Shown: one piece after another, positions 6,244 through 14,475 of the stretch
How positions within the stretch are numbered: the stretch's first letter is position 1
Layout of the letters: each line of letters starts with the position of its first letter
Source: a bacterium
Lineage (GTDB): Bacteria; Latescibacterota; UBA2968; GCA-2709665
Reading direction: 5' to 3'
Length of the DNA stretch: 14,475 bases
NCBI GenBank assembly: GCA_027619145.1
Contig: JAQCGA010000030.1
Span: 1-14,475 of the forward strand
Notes under the pieces: generated by a model
Told to the model about the DNA's origin: nothing
The model's database searches: none
What the model saw: the letters and a program-made list of their open reading frames with translations, nothing else
Translations under genes and position numbers: made by a program

Positions 6244-6861
6244 TTATGTTGTGCCAAGTGCCTGGTGGATAGATTGGGAGGAGATGCGGCCTTCGCGGAG
6301 GATTTCGGGTTGGTTGGTAGAAACGCGTACGAGGGTAGATGGGCGGGTGTCTGTGGAGGGGCCGCCGTCCAGGATGAGGTCCACATCCGGGCTGAAGGCT
6401 TGCAGGGCTTCTGAGGCGGATTGGGCGGGTGGGCTACCGGAGCGATTGGCGCTGGTGCTGGTGAGGGGGGCGTTCAGGAGAGCGAGGAGAGATTGGGTGA
6501 CGGGGGCGTCCGAGATGCGCAGGGCGATGGTGTTGCCGGGGCCGAGCATGTGTTGCGGAAGGTCTTTTCGAGCCTGGAAGACGAGGGTGAGCGGGCCGGG
6601 CCAGAAGGTATCTATGAGGGTTTGACCGGTATCCGGGATGTGCGATACGAGGGCGTTGAGGTGTTCTGTATTGGGGATGAGTAAAATGATGGACTTGCCG
6701 GCGTCTCGACCTTTGACGGCGAAGATGCGTTCGAGAGAGGTGGGATTGAAGGGGTCTGCGCCCAGGCCGTAGACGGTTTCGGTGGGATAAGCAACGAGGC
6801 CGCCGTTTCGGATGCAATCTATGGTGCGTTGCAGGCCGGGTTCGTCGGGTTGCAGGATCAT
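6244..6861 (-). CDS. tsaC: L-threonylcarbamoyladenylate synthase (TsaC/Sua5/YwlC family)
   Basis: 205-residue enzyme making threonylcarbamoyl-AMP from threonine, bicarbonate and ATP, the first step of the t6A37 modification of ANN-decoding tRNAs. Visible family blocks: GLVAYPTETVYGLGAD near residue 22, the KGRDAGKSI segment near 50, WPGPLTLVF near 86, ALRISDAPV near 112 and TSTSANRSG near 134. Length fits the single-domain TsaC form rather than the longer Sua5. Starts at ATG 6859-6861, overlapping the end of the giant repeat gene by ATGA, so it is coupled to it. This is an odd partner for a housekeeping tRNA enzyme. No terminator is seen before the toxin-antitoxin promoter 30 nt downstream. 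Confidence 0.93.
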   Translation of the reverse strand: MILQPDEPGLQRTIDCIRNGGLVAYPTETVYGLGADPFNPTSLERIFAVKGRDAGKSIILLIPNTEHLNALVSHIPDTGQTLIDTFWPGPLTLVFQARKDLPQHMLGPGNTIALRISDAPVTQSLLALLNAPLTSTSANRSGSPPAQSASEALQAFSPDVDLILDGGPSTDTRPSTLVRVSTNQPEILREGRISSQSIHQALGTT

Positions 6862-9800
6862 GGATGGAGGAGGCCCAGGGTAGATGGCCGGGTGGTGAGA
6901 CTGCGTTCGTAGGCTGCAGCGAAGAGGAGGAAGTCTTCAAAGCCAACCTGCCCATTTTTGCTGAGGTCGTAGAGGCTGTCTGTAGAACCGTATGCAGAGG
7001 CAAAACGCACGAAGTCCGAGAAGTTGATGGCCCCGTCTCCGTTGAAGTCTGCAAGTTCGATTTCACCGGGTTGCTGATTTCCGGGCTGGCCGCTACCTGG
7101 CAGTGTGGGGAAGGAGATGGAGAGTTCCCGGATGAGGTGGTTTTCCGTATCTGCAATATAGACCAGGCCTGTGGGACCCACGAAGAGGGAGGCGGGCGAG
7201 GCCAGGTTGGTTTCGAGGGCGGAACTTTCGGTTGGGTTGAAGTTGGAAAAGCCCGTACCGGCGGCGGTCTGGATGACGCCGGTGTTGAGGTCCAGTACGC
7301 GGATACGGTGATTCTGCGTATCGGCAATATAGAGGTGGCCCAGGGTATCTACGGCTACGTCTCTGGGGCCATTGAGTTGTGCGATCACGGCTGGCCCACC
7401 GTCTCCGCCAAAGCCCGCTTCACCGGTGCCGACTACGGTGGTGATGATGCCGTTGAGGTTGACCATGCGGATGCGGTGATTCTGGGTATCGGCAATAAAA
7501 ACGCGGCCCAGGGTGTCTACGGCTACGCCGTACGGCTGGTTCAGTCGGGCGCTGGTGGCAGAGCCGCCGTCTCCGCCAAAACCAGATTGATTGCTGCCCG
7601 CAAAGGTGGTGATGATGCCTTCCGTATCCACTTTTCGGATCCGATGGTTGAGCTGGTCCGCAATCCAGGTATTGCCCAATTTATCTGTTGTAACGCCCGT
7701 GGGAACGCTGAAGTTGGCCCGTTCAGCCGGTCCGTTGTCTCCGCCGAAACCGTTTACGGCCTCAGCGCGTCCGGCAAAAGCGTAGATCGTGTCCGTCTGA
7801 AGATCAATCCTGCGCACGCGCTGGCTGCCCTGGTCCACGGCGAGGAGGTTGCGGTTCGGCAGAAAAGCCAGCCCCTGAGGTGCGCCGACTCGGGCATTCT
7901 CTGCAGGCCCGTTATCGCCAATCGTGCCGCCGATACCATCGCCTGCAAAAGTCTGGATGATGCCGTCCGGGGTCACTCTACGCAGGCGCTGGTTGCCGGT
8001 GTCGGAGATGTAGAGGTTGCCCAGAGTATCTATGGCCACACCGCGTGGTGTGTTGAGTTGGGCCTGTGTGGCGAGGCCTCCGTCTCCAGAAAATCCGGCG
8101 TCGGCGAATCCTGCGGCAAATCCTGCAACGGTGCGAATGGTGGCCTGGCCGGGTTCGAGGGGAGGCAGCAGAGTCACGCTGATGCGGCCAGGTGTGAGGT
8201 TTCCGGAGCGGGCGATGATGCCGGCCACGCCGGGCGTATTTCCAGCCTGGAAGTTGATGCGGGCAATACCGTCGCGGGCGCGGGTCGTGTCTCCGCCCAC
8301 AAAGGTTCCGGTGCCAGATTCCAGGGCGAAGGTGATGGGCAGGTCGCCAACGAGTACGATTTCACCGTTTCGATCCAGTAAGGTGGCGATGATTTCGGTG
8401 CGGGATTGTCCGTTGGCCACCAGGGCGGTGGTTGCGGCTTCCAGTTCAATGCGTTCGGCTGGCAGGGGCGGGGTTTCGAGGATGTCCAGAATGGTGTTGA
8501 CAGGTATGTTCAGGAGGCGTTGTACGATACCCAGAGGCCAGCGGATGGTCAGTGTGTCCACCACGGGGGTGTTGCCCAGGCCGAAGTTGGCGGTGAGGGC
8601 GTCCTGGGAGAGGAAAGAGGAGCCGCCGGTGAGTTCTCGGATGGCTTTCTGGCCGTCTCCGTAGGCAATTTCGATGCGGGCGGAGATGGCGTCCGGGCTA
8701 CTGTTTGCACCGCCGCTGCCCCGAGGGCGCACGAGGAGCCAGTTGCCGTTGGCTTCCTGGTTACGGAAGAGACGGTCCGGTCCGTTTTGTACGGCAATGT
8801 AAAAGTCCACGCCGCCATCGCTGTCAAAATCCGCTACGGCTAGTCCCCGGCTGTCTGCATCGACGGCTACACCCAGAGAGTCGGCAACTTCAACGAAGGG
8901 TTGTGTACCGCCTTCATTGCGGAAGAGTTGGTTGGGCTGGCCGCTGTAGGTGAGGTAGAGGTCCAGGTCTCCGTCGTTGTCTATGTCCACCCAAACGGCT
9001 CCCCGGCTGCGTCCGTTGTTGGGACCTGCTACTCCCCGAGCGGTAGACACGTCCTGGAAGCTGCCGTTGTTATTTTGGTATAGCCGGTTGCCCGCGCCGA
9101 AGGAGGGCACGTAGAGGTCCAGGTCCCCGTCGTTATCAAAGTCTCCCCAGGCGGTGCCGAAGCTGGGTTCGCCCAGGTTGCCTACCTGCATGCCGGCTGC
9201 GGAGGTGACATCTGTGAAGATGCCGTCGTCGTTTCGGAAGAGTCGGTTGGGTCCGCTGTTGGCTAAGAAGAGGTCGGGATCTCCATCGTTGTCATAGTCT
9301 GCCCAGGCGGGCTGGATGCTGCTGTTGTTGTCGGTCAGGCCAGTGGCTTCGGCAACTTCGGTGAAGGTACCGCCATTGTTTTGGTAGAAGCGGTTGGCAC
9401 CGAAATTGGCCACGTAGAGGTCGGGGTCTCCGTCTTTGTCATAGTCTGCCCAGGCCGCGCCGTACCCGTCTCCGGGATCGTCCACACCGACTGCGGCGGC
9501 AACATCCGTAAAACGATTTCCGTCGTTGCGAAAAAAACAGTTGGGCTGGCCGAAGTTGGTTACGTAGAGGTCCAGGTCTCCGTCTCCATCAAAGTCCGCC
9601 CAGGCTGCGCCGCTGCCGTCGCCTTCGTCTGCAATGCCCAATTGGGCGGCCATTTCGGTGAAAACGCCGGTGTCGTTTCTATAAAAGAGGTTGGGCTGGA
9701 AGCGGCGTACCACGTAGAGGTCGGGGTCTCCGTCGTTGTCATAATCTGCCCAGGACGCGCCAAAGCCTGCGCCAGTATCGCCCGTACCCAGGCTGTCTGA

Positions 9801-11579
9801 GGCATCTGCGAATCCACCGACTTTGGGGATTTGTGAAAAGCCTTTGAGCGGAATGACAAAGCCGCCGTCCGGATCGTTACTGATGAGCGTGAGGGTGGCC
9901 CGCTGGGTGTCCGGTTGGGCAGGACGGAAGGTGACGGTGAGGGTTTGGAATTGCCCGGATCTGATTCGGAGCGTGTCTGTAAAGCTGGTGGAGAACTGGA
10001 TGGTATCTGAGAGTACGACCTGCGGGATCACCAGGGTGCCAGCGCCGAGGTTGGAAATTTGAATGATCTGGCCGCGCTGCTGGCCTACAAAGGTGCGTTC
10101 GTAGGTGAGGGATTGAGGTGTAACGCCAATGTCTGGAGCGGAGCCGACACCGCGCAGGGGAACGACAATCTGCGGCTGTGCGGGGTCTGTGGTGGTGAGC
10201 ACGAGCACGCCGTCCACAATGCCTTCGGCCTGTGGGTTGAACGTAACCGCGAGGCTGTCCAGGGCAAATGGGCCGATGCTAAGGGGGAAAGAGGTTGAAA
10301 TGATAAAGCTCGGGTTGTCCGAGATTGCGCCCTGGATGGTGAGAGACTGGTTGCCCGTATTTGCAATTCTCAGATACTGGGTACTGGGGTCGCCCAGGCT
10401 GACTGCCTGGAAGTCAAGCTGAGCAGAAAGGAGGTTTGCTACGGAGGTCCGGAACGTGGGATCGAAGAGTTTGCGGATGCGGTTGTTGCCAATGTCCGTA
10501 ATCAGAAGATCGCCGTTTGGATCGATGGCCATGCGGGAGGGTTGATTGAGTCTGGCTTCCAGTGCTCGACCACCGTCTCCCCCGATTGCGGCCGCACCGG
10601 TACCGGCTACGGTGACGATGATGCCGGTTTGGGAATTTACCGCGCGAATGCGGTGGTTGACCGTATCTGCGATGTAGAGGTTCCCATTTGCGTCTATCGC
10701 GACGCCCGTAGGGGCGTTCAATCGGGCCTCTGTTGCAGGCCCGCCGTCTCCTTCGTAACCGCCTTCTCCAAAAATGTCCGGGCCAATGCCTGCTACGGTT
10801 GTAACGATTCCGGTTTGTGCATCCACCCGGCGGATGCGGAGGTTGTTGAAGTCCGAAATGTAGAGGTTTCCTTCTGAATCAAGGGCGATTCCTTCTACGG
10901 TCATACCTGCTTCTGTTGCCGGGCCACCGTCTCCACCAAACGAGAAATCGCCGCTTCCTGCAATGGTGGTGACGATTCCTGTTGCAGAGTCAATGCGCCG
11001 AACCCGGTTGTTGCCCCGGCCCTGGCCGTCCAGGCCGTCTGAAACGTAGAGTCTGTTCTGGCTGTCGAGGATCAGGGCAACGATTTCGCCAAACTGTGCA
11101 TCGGTGGCAGGTCCACCGTCGCCGGAGAATCCGAGGATTCCTGTCCCTGCGATGGTGGTGATGGTACCTGTGGCGGCATCTACACGGCGGATACGGCGGT
11201 TGCCGGAGTCTGCGATGTAGAGATTGCCGTTCGCATCTACGGCCACGGATTGAGGTGTGCTCAGCTGTGCCTCTGTAGCGGGTCCGCCGTCTCCGGAGAA
11301 GCCCGCACTTCCGGTTCCGGCTACGGTGGTGATCAGGCCAGTCTGTGCGTCTACACGCCGGATGCGGTTGTTGAATGCGTCTGCAATATAGGTGTTGCCC
11401 GCAGTATCTACAGCCACACCCCGGGGCTGATTCAGCGCCAGGTCTGTGGCAGGGATGTTTTCAGCTTCCTGTGTGCCGCCGCCAGCCACGGTGGTGATGG
11501 TGCCGGGGGCCTGGGCCGAGGCTATACTACACAAGCAGAGGGGGAGCAGAAGTGCAAGGGCGAGACGGAGATTTTTCAT
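6858..11579 (-). CDS. Giant secreted NHL / FG-GAP / ASPIC repeat protein with dockerin-like tail
   Basis: 1573 residues. Signal peptide 1-22 ending ASAQA. NHL propeller 1, about 24-372, has six blades, each with a GNLYIAD-type strand (at 61, 118, 175, 237, 299, 356) and a GFSGDGGPAT linker. Two HYDIN/ASPM-type Ig-like domains, about 377-582. A seven-repeat FG-GAP/VCBS propeller, about 590-945, with Ca-binding motifs such as DYDNDGDPDLY at 612, 662, 712, 761, 813, 865 and 917. ASPIC/UnbV domain, about 946-1035. An invasin-like Ig domain, about 1043-1137. NHL propeller 2, about 1147-1487, again six blades. A dockerin-like Ca-binding pair, about 1508-1557, with DFNGDGAINFSDF and a second site missing some aspartates. 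No sortase motif or membrane anchor. Likely an extracellular scaffold or adhesin; no enzyme motif is seen. No strong ribosome-binding site precedes ATG 11577-11579. Confidence 0.92.
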   Translation of the reverse strand: MKNLRLALALLLPLCLCSIASAQAPGTITTVAGGGTQEAENIPATDLALNQPRGVAVDTAGNTYIADAFNNRIRRVDAQTGLITTVAGTGSAGFSGDGGPATEAQLSTPQSVAVDANGNLYIADSGNRRIRRVDAATGTITTIAGTGILGFSGDGGPATDAQFGEIVALILDSQNRLYVSDGLDGQGRGNNRVRRIDSATGIVTTIAGSGDFSFGGDGGPATEAGMTVEGIALDSEGNLYISDFNNLRIRRVDAQTGIVTTVAGIGPDIFGEGGYEGDGGPATEARLNAPTGVAIDANGNLYIADTVNHRIRAVNSQTGIIVTVAGTGAAAIGGDGGRALEARLNQPSRMAIDPNGDLLITDIGNNRIRKLFDPTFRTSVANLLSAQLDFQAVSLGDPSTQYLRIANTGNQSLTIQGAISDNPSFIISTSFPLSIGPFALDSLAVTFNPQAEGIVDGVLVLTTTDPAQPQIVVPLRGVGSAPDIGVTPQSLTYERTFVGQQRGQIIQISNLGAGTLVIPQVVLSDTIQFSTSFTDTLRIRSGQFQTLTVTFRPAQPDTQRATLTLISNDPDGGFVIPLKGFSQIPKVGGFADASDSLGTGDTGAGFGASWADYDNDGDPDLYVVRRFQPNLFYRNDTGVFTEMAAQLGIADEGDGSGAAWADFDGDGDLDLYVTNFGQPNCFFRNDGNRFTDVAAAVGVDDPGDGYGAAWADYDKDGDPDLYVANFGANRFYQNNGGTFTEVAEATGLTDNNSSIQPAWADYDNDGDPDLFLANSGPNRLFRNDDGIFTDVTSAAGMQVGNLGEPSFGTAWGDFDNDGDLDLYVPSFGAGNRLYQNNNGSFQDVSTARGVAGPNNGRSRGAVWVDIDNDGDLDLYLTYSGQPNQLFRNEGGTQPFVEVADSLGVAVDADSRGLAVADFDSDGGVDFYIAVQNGPDRLFRNQEANGNWLLVRPRGSGGANSSPDAISARIEIAYGDGQKAIRELTGGSSFLSQDALTANFGLGNTPVVDTLTIRWPLGIVQRLLNIPVNTILDILETPPLPAERIELEAATTALVANGQSRTEIIATLLDRNGEIVLVGDLPITFALESGTGTFVGGDTTRARDGIARINFQAGNTPGVAGIIARSGNLTPGRISVTLLPPLEPGQATIRTVAGFAAGFADAGFSGDGGLATQAQLNTPRGVAIDTLGNLYISDTGNQRLRRVTPDGIIQTFAGDGIGGTIGDNGPAENARVGAPQGLAFLPNRNLLAVDQGSQRVRRIDLQTDTIYAFAGRAEAVNGFGGDNGPAERANFSVPTGVTTDKLGNTWIADQLNHRIRKVDTEGIITTFAGSNQSGFGGDGGSATSARLNQPYGVAVDTLGRVFIADTQNHRIRMVNLNGIITTVVGTGEAGFGGDGGPAVIAQLNGPRDVAVDTLGHLYIADTQNHRIRVLDLNTGVIQTAAGTGFSNFNPTESSALETNLASPASLFVGPTGLVYIADTENHLIRELSISFPTLPGSGQPGNQQPGEIELADFNGDGAINFSDFVRFASAYGSTDSLYDLSKNGQVGFEDFLLFAAAYERSLTTRPSTLGLLHP

Positions 11580-11612
11580 AGGGGTATACCAGTTCGCGAG
11601 GAGTCCGATTCA

Positions 11613-11723
11613 CGAGGAGATGAATCTCCTCGCTGCACTTATGAAGCCCGGGCAAGCCGGGCTGTAAGTTCGCCAGAGGTGGATTTTGTAGCCGTAGCGC
11701 GGGGGGGTACTCCCGCGCTACGG
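11613..11723. repeat. Cluster of three intergenic palindromes
   Basis: Three different perfect inverted repeats lie in the 161-nt gap between the MetE-like gene and the giant gene. They are CGAGGAGAT/ATCTCCTCG (9 bp, 2-nt centre, 11613-11632), AGCCCGG/CCGGGCT (7 bp, 5-nt loop, 11645-11663) and CCGTAGCGCGGG/CCCGCGCTACGG (12 bp, 8-nt loop, 11692-11723). None is followed by a T-run on either strand, so they are more like REP-type palindromes than intrinsic terminators. They could protect or shape the mRNA downstream of the methyltransferase gene. Confidence 0.7.
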
Positions 11724-11740
11724 GGGAATGCGGATAGAGA

Positions 11741-12742
11741 TTATTTGCCTTCGAAGAGGTCGCGACCTTTTACGAGGGCTTCTATTTTTCGGTCTGCCAC
11801 AGAGCGCTGGAGCATCCAGAATCCGCAATCCGGGTGTACATAGGCGATGCGGTTTGGTTTCAGGTGTTTTGCTGCGGTTTCGATATCTGCGGCGATTTCA
11901 TCTGGGGTTTCTACACCGTTATCTTTGATGTCTACAACGCCAATGCCGATGCGTGTGGTTTCGGGCAGGTCTTTGAGGTAGGCGGCGTGTTCCACGCCCC
12001 AGCGTTTGAATTCGAGTACCAAATGGTCTGCGCGCAGGGCAGAGAGGAAAGGGATGAGGGCTTCCCAGGTGCCTTTTTGAATGGATTGCCCCCCGTAGTT
12101 GCCAAAGCAGACGTGTACGGCTTTTTCGCAGGGAACTGCATCCAGGACGGTGTTGATGGCTTCAGCGGCCCAGGCGCTTTCTTCCGGGTAGCCGGGAATA
12201 TTGGCTTCGTCCACCTGGATGACATCGGCAGAAATGTCTGCGACCTGTTTTGCCAGGATCTGTCCAATGGCCAGGGCCAGGGCCGCGCGGTCTTTGTAGT
12301 GGCGGTCCATCAGGACCTTGCTGAGCATGTGTGGGCCGGTGAGTGTGAATTTGAGTTTGGAGCGTGTATGTGGCCGGGCAATTTCGAAATCTGCGGGCAG
12401 GTTGAGCGTGCCTTCATCCAGGGCAGATTCCACGACCCCTGCAGGCGCGGTCCGGTAGGCCATGCCGGATTCGCGGCGGAACTCGGCCAGAGTTTTCCGG
12501 CCAATTTGTGTGGTAATGCCGCCCAGTTTTTGTACGAAGTAGTCAATCATCCCGTTGGTTTCTGGGTGGTTGACATCGAAGCGGTAGAGTTCTCCGTCTG
12601 CAACGACATCTATGCCGGCTTCTTCCTGAATTTTGAGAACAACACGAATGGCGTCTTCCAGGGCTTGCTGGGTCGGGTTGGCGCGGAGCCAATCGGGTAC
12701 GGGGTAGCTGCCAACGACGGTGGTTTGAATGGTATGGGCCAT
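11741..12742 (-). CDS. MetE-like zinc methyltransferase (catalytic domain only)
   Basis: 333-residue protein matching the C-terminal catalytic domain of cobalamin-independent methionine synthase; the N-terminal half of classical MetE (about 750 residues) is absent. Zn ligands are conserved: His210 and Cys212 in HVCFGNYGG, Glu244 in LEFKRWG and Cys306 in HPDCGF. Also present are TTVVGSYPVP at the start, VVADGELYR and VIQVDEANI, where MetE binds substrates. Such short forms transfer methyl groups to a thiol such as homocysteine; donor and acceptor here are not decided by sequence. I chose ATG 12740-12742, which starts right before the conserved block. An upstream ATG at 12800-12802 lies inside the palindrome repeat. 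No good ribosome-binding site is visible for the chosen start; GGAGG is about 25 nt away. Confidence 0.85.
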   Translation of the reverse strand: MAHTIQTTVVGSYPVPDWLRANPTQQALEDAIRVVLKIQEEAGIDVVADGELYRFDVNHPETNGMIDYFVQKLGGITTQIGRKTLAEFRRESGMAYRTAPAGVVESALDEGTLNLPADFEIARPHTRSKLKFTLTGPHMLSKVLMDRHYKDRAALALAIGQILAKQVADISADVIQVDEANIPGYPEESAWAAEAINTVLDAVPCEKAVHVCFGNYGGQSIQKGTWEALIPFLSALRADHLVLEFKRWGVEHAAYLKDLPETTRIGIGVVDIKDNGVETPDEIAADIETAAKHLKPNRIAYVHPDCGFWMLQRSVADRKIEALVKGRDLFEGK

Positions 12743-12782
12743 GGGGTGCGGGCTTATGCCCTTATTCCTCCGTTGATGCAGG

Positions 12783-12827
12783 GGCAGACCGTCTGCCTGC
12801 ATTACGGGCGCACACGCAGGTGCGCCC
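12783..12827. repeat. Pair of adjacent intergenic palindromes
   Basis: Two inverted repeats fill the gap between the Wzz gene and the methyltransferase gene: GGCAGAC-C-GTCTGCC (12783-12797) and GGGCGCAC-ACGCAG-GTGCGCCC (12806-12827), the latter an 8-bp perfect stem. No T-run follows on the minus strand after the Wzz stop. They look like dispersed REP-type hairpins, similar in kind though not in sequence to the 11613-11723 cluster. Confidence 0.68.
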
Positions 12828-12850
12828 CTACAAAAACCTGTTATTCTGGG

Positions 12851-14032
12851 TCAGGATTTCAGTTCGCCCAGGATGTGGTCCAGTTTGCGGCGGTCTTCCC
12901 CTTCGAGGCTGCGGAAAGATTCGAAGATGAATGCCAGCATCGTACTGAGTGCGAGGCTGAGTCCACCGGCTACGGCAACAATGAGGGTGCGACGGGGTTT
13001 GCTGCGGGAGTCGGGCGGCAGAGCCGGGTCCAGTACGACGACCATTGCGGTTTCTTTTTTTTCTTCGAAGCTGGATTTTTCGTATTCCTGAAGAACAAAT
13101 TGATAGATCGCGTTTCGAATTTCCACTTCTCGTTTGAGCTGGAGCGTTTTCAGTCCCAGGTCCGGCATTTTCCGGAAGGGAATAAAAATATCAGGCAAGC
13201 TCTCGTTGGGTCCAGACGGCTGCGCATTGGTCGGGCCCATCAGGATGCGGTCCAGGGCTTCGCGAACGCCCTGGATTTCCAGGTCCAACTGGTTGAGCTT
13301 GGGGTGGCCGGATTCCATCTGGAGTGCGGCAATTTCCCGCTGGATAATGAGTTTGCCCAGATTTTCTGCAATGAGGGTGGAAGCGCTTTCAATCTGGGCA
13401 CGGGCCTGGGTTTCTACGTCGATGGCCATGTATTTGTTTTGGAATTCGTTGTAGGCCTTTTCGGCCTGAAACATGCCCGCTTCGGCTTCGGCGAGACGTT
13501 TTTCCAGGTAGGTGCGCAGGCCACCTGCCTGTTTTTCGCGCCGATGCCGCAAGGCCCGGTCCAGTTCTTCTACAAACGCATTGGTCATTTGCGCGGCCAG
13601 TTCTGGTGTTTCGGCTTCGTAGGAGACGGTGAGAAATTGTTCGCGTGAGAGTTCTACATCCAGCCGTTGAGACACCAGATCCAGGAGTTCTTCGCGGGTC
13701 TGGTCTCCGTGTGTGTTCCGAAGGTTGAAGCGTTTGATAATGGCTTCGGCTACGTGTTCGCTTTGAATGACCGGAACAAAGTCTGTGGCCGATACGCCGC
13801 TTTCTCCCAGGCCCAGCATGCCCATGGGCAGGTTGCCCAGCAGGGCAGACAGGCCGAGGCCGTCCTGGGCTTCTTTGGGTGGATAGACCACGGTGCGGCC
13901 TCGGTAAGCTTTGGGCAAGATGAGGGTTATGCCGACGGCAAGCAAGGTGACAGAAAAAAAGGAGATGAAGATCAGGCGGCGCCAGCGGACGATTACGCCC
14001 AGGTGGTCCAGGATATTTTTTTCTTGTTCCAT
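12851..14032 (-). CDS. Wzz/GNVR-type polysaccharide chain-length regulator
   Basis: 393-residue inner-membrane protein controlling chain length or export of surface polysaccharide. Membrane segment 1 is near residues 19-39 (RRLIFISFFSVTLLAVG). A periplasmic Wzz domain follows, then a long charged coiled-coil region (about 150-260), a GNVR-like stretch, the proline-rich LDPALPPDSRSKPRRT just before the second membrane segment (about 348-370), and a short cytoplasmic tail. No Walker kinase motif is present, so it is a kinase-less type. ATG 14030-14032 shares a base with the stop of the SLBB gene (TAATG), so export protein and regulator are translated together. Confidence 0.9.
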   Translation of the reverse strand: MEQEKNILDHLGVIVRWRRLIFISFFSVTLLAVGITLILPKAYRGRTVVYPPKEAQDGLGLSALLGNLPMGMLGLGESGVSATDFVPVIQSEHVAEAIIKRFNLRNTHGDQTREELLDLVSQRLDVELSREQFLTVSYEAETPELAAQMTNAFVEELDRALRHRREKQAGGLRTYLEKRLAEAEAGMFQAEKAYNEFQNKYMAIDVETQARAQIESASTLIAENLGKLIIQREIAALQMESGHPKLNQLDLEIQGVREALDRILMGPTNAQPSGPNESLPDIFIPFRKMPDLGLKTLQLKREVEIRNAIYQFVLQEYEKSSFEEKKETAMVVVLDPALPPDSRSKPRRTLIVAVAGGLSLALSTMLAFIFESFRSLEGEDRRKLDHILGELKS

Positions 14033-14475
14033 TAGCGGATGCTCCGAACAGCAATGACCAGGGTGGCAATTTGGGTAAGGACCACCAGGGTCTCCCGGAA
14101 AATCCGCCAGCCATACACGGGTTTCTTGCCTTCTACAAAGATCGTGTCTCCGGGGTGGATGCGTTGAATTTTGGACGCTTTGACCCAGTTTCCGGTGCTG
14201 GCTTCAATGACGTAAATTTCGTTTTTTTTGGCCTGTTCGTTGAAGCCGCCGGCCCGTTCAATATAGTCATCCACTGCATAGGCAGGATCAAAGGGTACGG
14301 CTCCTGGTATGATGACAAACCCTTTGATGAGGATGGAGTTGACCAGTCGAGGGACGCGAACGATATCGTCTTCGCGTAGAGAAATGCTCTGGCTCTTGTC
14401 GCCTTTTCGAAAGAGTGCGACGAAATCGATGGGTAGACGCCCGGCGACCTGCTGTGATTTCATTGCCAGGTAGGT
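14032..14475 (-). CDS. SLBB polysaccharide export protein, C-terminal part
   Basis: 147 codons of the 3' end of a gene that begins beyond the right edge; the frame is open through base 14475. An LPIDFVALFRKGD segment leads into a DDIVRVP strand and an SLBB domain (AVDDYIERAGGFNEQAK, then a PGDTIFVEG block). It ends with a predicted membrane helix near LVVLTQIATLVIAV. This is the arrangement at the end of Wza-like outer-membrane export proteins that work with Wzz-type partners, as in the next gene. The N-terminal poly-export domain and lipoprotein signal should lie outside the window. ATG 14461-14463 is internal, not the start. Confidence 0.88.
   Translation of the reverse strand, partial: TYLAMKSQQVAGRLPIDFVALFRKGDKSQSISLREDDIVRVPRLVNSILIKGFVIIPGAVPFDPAYAVDDYIERAGGFNEQAKKNEIYVIEASTGNWVKASKIQRIHPGDTIFVEGKKPVYGWRIFRETLVVLTQIATLVIAVRSIR

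Noticed and set aside
6864..8381. 505-codon plus-strand open frame
   Set aside because: Antisense to the NHL/Ig/dockerin part of the giant gene. Its repeats only mirror the real repeats.
12743..12802. Upstream ATG start for the MetE-like gene
   Set aside because: It falls inside the intergenic palindrome and adds a low-complexity peptide before the conserved TTVVGSYP block.
11834..13648. 604-codon plus-strand open frame
   Set aside because: It lies antisense to the MetE-like and Wzz genes, whose family motifs are clear. Codon bias of the real genes leaves the opposite frame free of stops. The translation has no recognisable domain.
1..14475. CRISPR array, rRNA or tRNA gene
   Set aside because: No regularly spaced direct repeats, no rRNA-like stretch and no cloverleaf with a T-loop GTTCRA motif were found by eye on either strand.

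Overview
The window looks like a bacterial chromosome segment of fairly high G+C in which every supportable gene lies on the minus strand. A secreted-type PL8 chondroitin lyase, a 1573-residue NHL/FG-GAP/ASPIC protein ending in a dockerin-like Ca-binding pair, and a Wzz/SLBB exopolysaccharide pair suggest a particle- or host-associated marine or sediment bacterium. The mosaic repeat protein and tail resemble those of Latescibacterota- or Poribacteria-type metagenome genomes. That taxonomic guess is inference only; no rRNA or tRNA gene is present to test it.

Layout by ascending coordinate. (1) 1-2601: chondroitin ABC-type lyase, C-terminus beyond the left edge, with one single-base frameshift in a G-run near its N-terminus. 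(2) 2612-2836: a coding-like scrap upstream of the lyase. (3) 2850-6141: an accessory island of small genes: DUF2442/DUF4160, DUF4926/DUF6883, DUF3024, a decayed integron-type tyrosine recombinase, and a VapBC-like toxin-antitoxin pair. It also holds two attC-like imperfect palindromes, a REPIN-like element, a clear Rho-independent terminator and a double-palindrome operator. The part from about 4650 to 6240 is visibly A+T-richer than its surroundings. (4) 6244-6861: L-threonylcarbamoyladenylate synthase, overlapping by 4 nt the end of (5) the giant repeat protein, 6858-11579. (6) 11741-12742: a short MetE-like zinc methyltransferase, flanked on both sides by clusters of intergenic palindromes. 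(7) 12851-14475: Wzz-type chain-length regulator, translationally coupled to the C-terminal part of an SLBB polysaccharide export protein that continues past the right edge.

The lyase, giant protein and export pair fit a polysaccharide-rich extracellular life style. The middle island looks like integron cassettes. Each gene or gene pair has its own ribosome-binding site or coupled start, ends next to a foldable attC-like sequence, and sits near a remnant of an integron-type integrase. The integrase is broken and sits on the unusual side of the cassettes, so this may be a decayed or rearranged array rather than a working integron.
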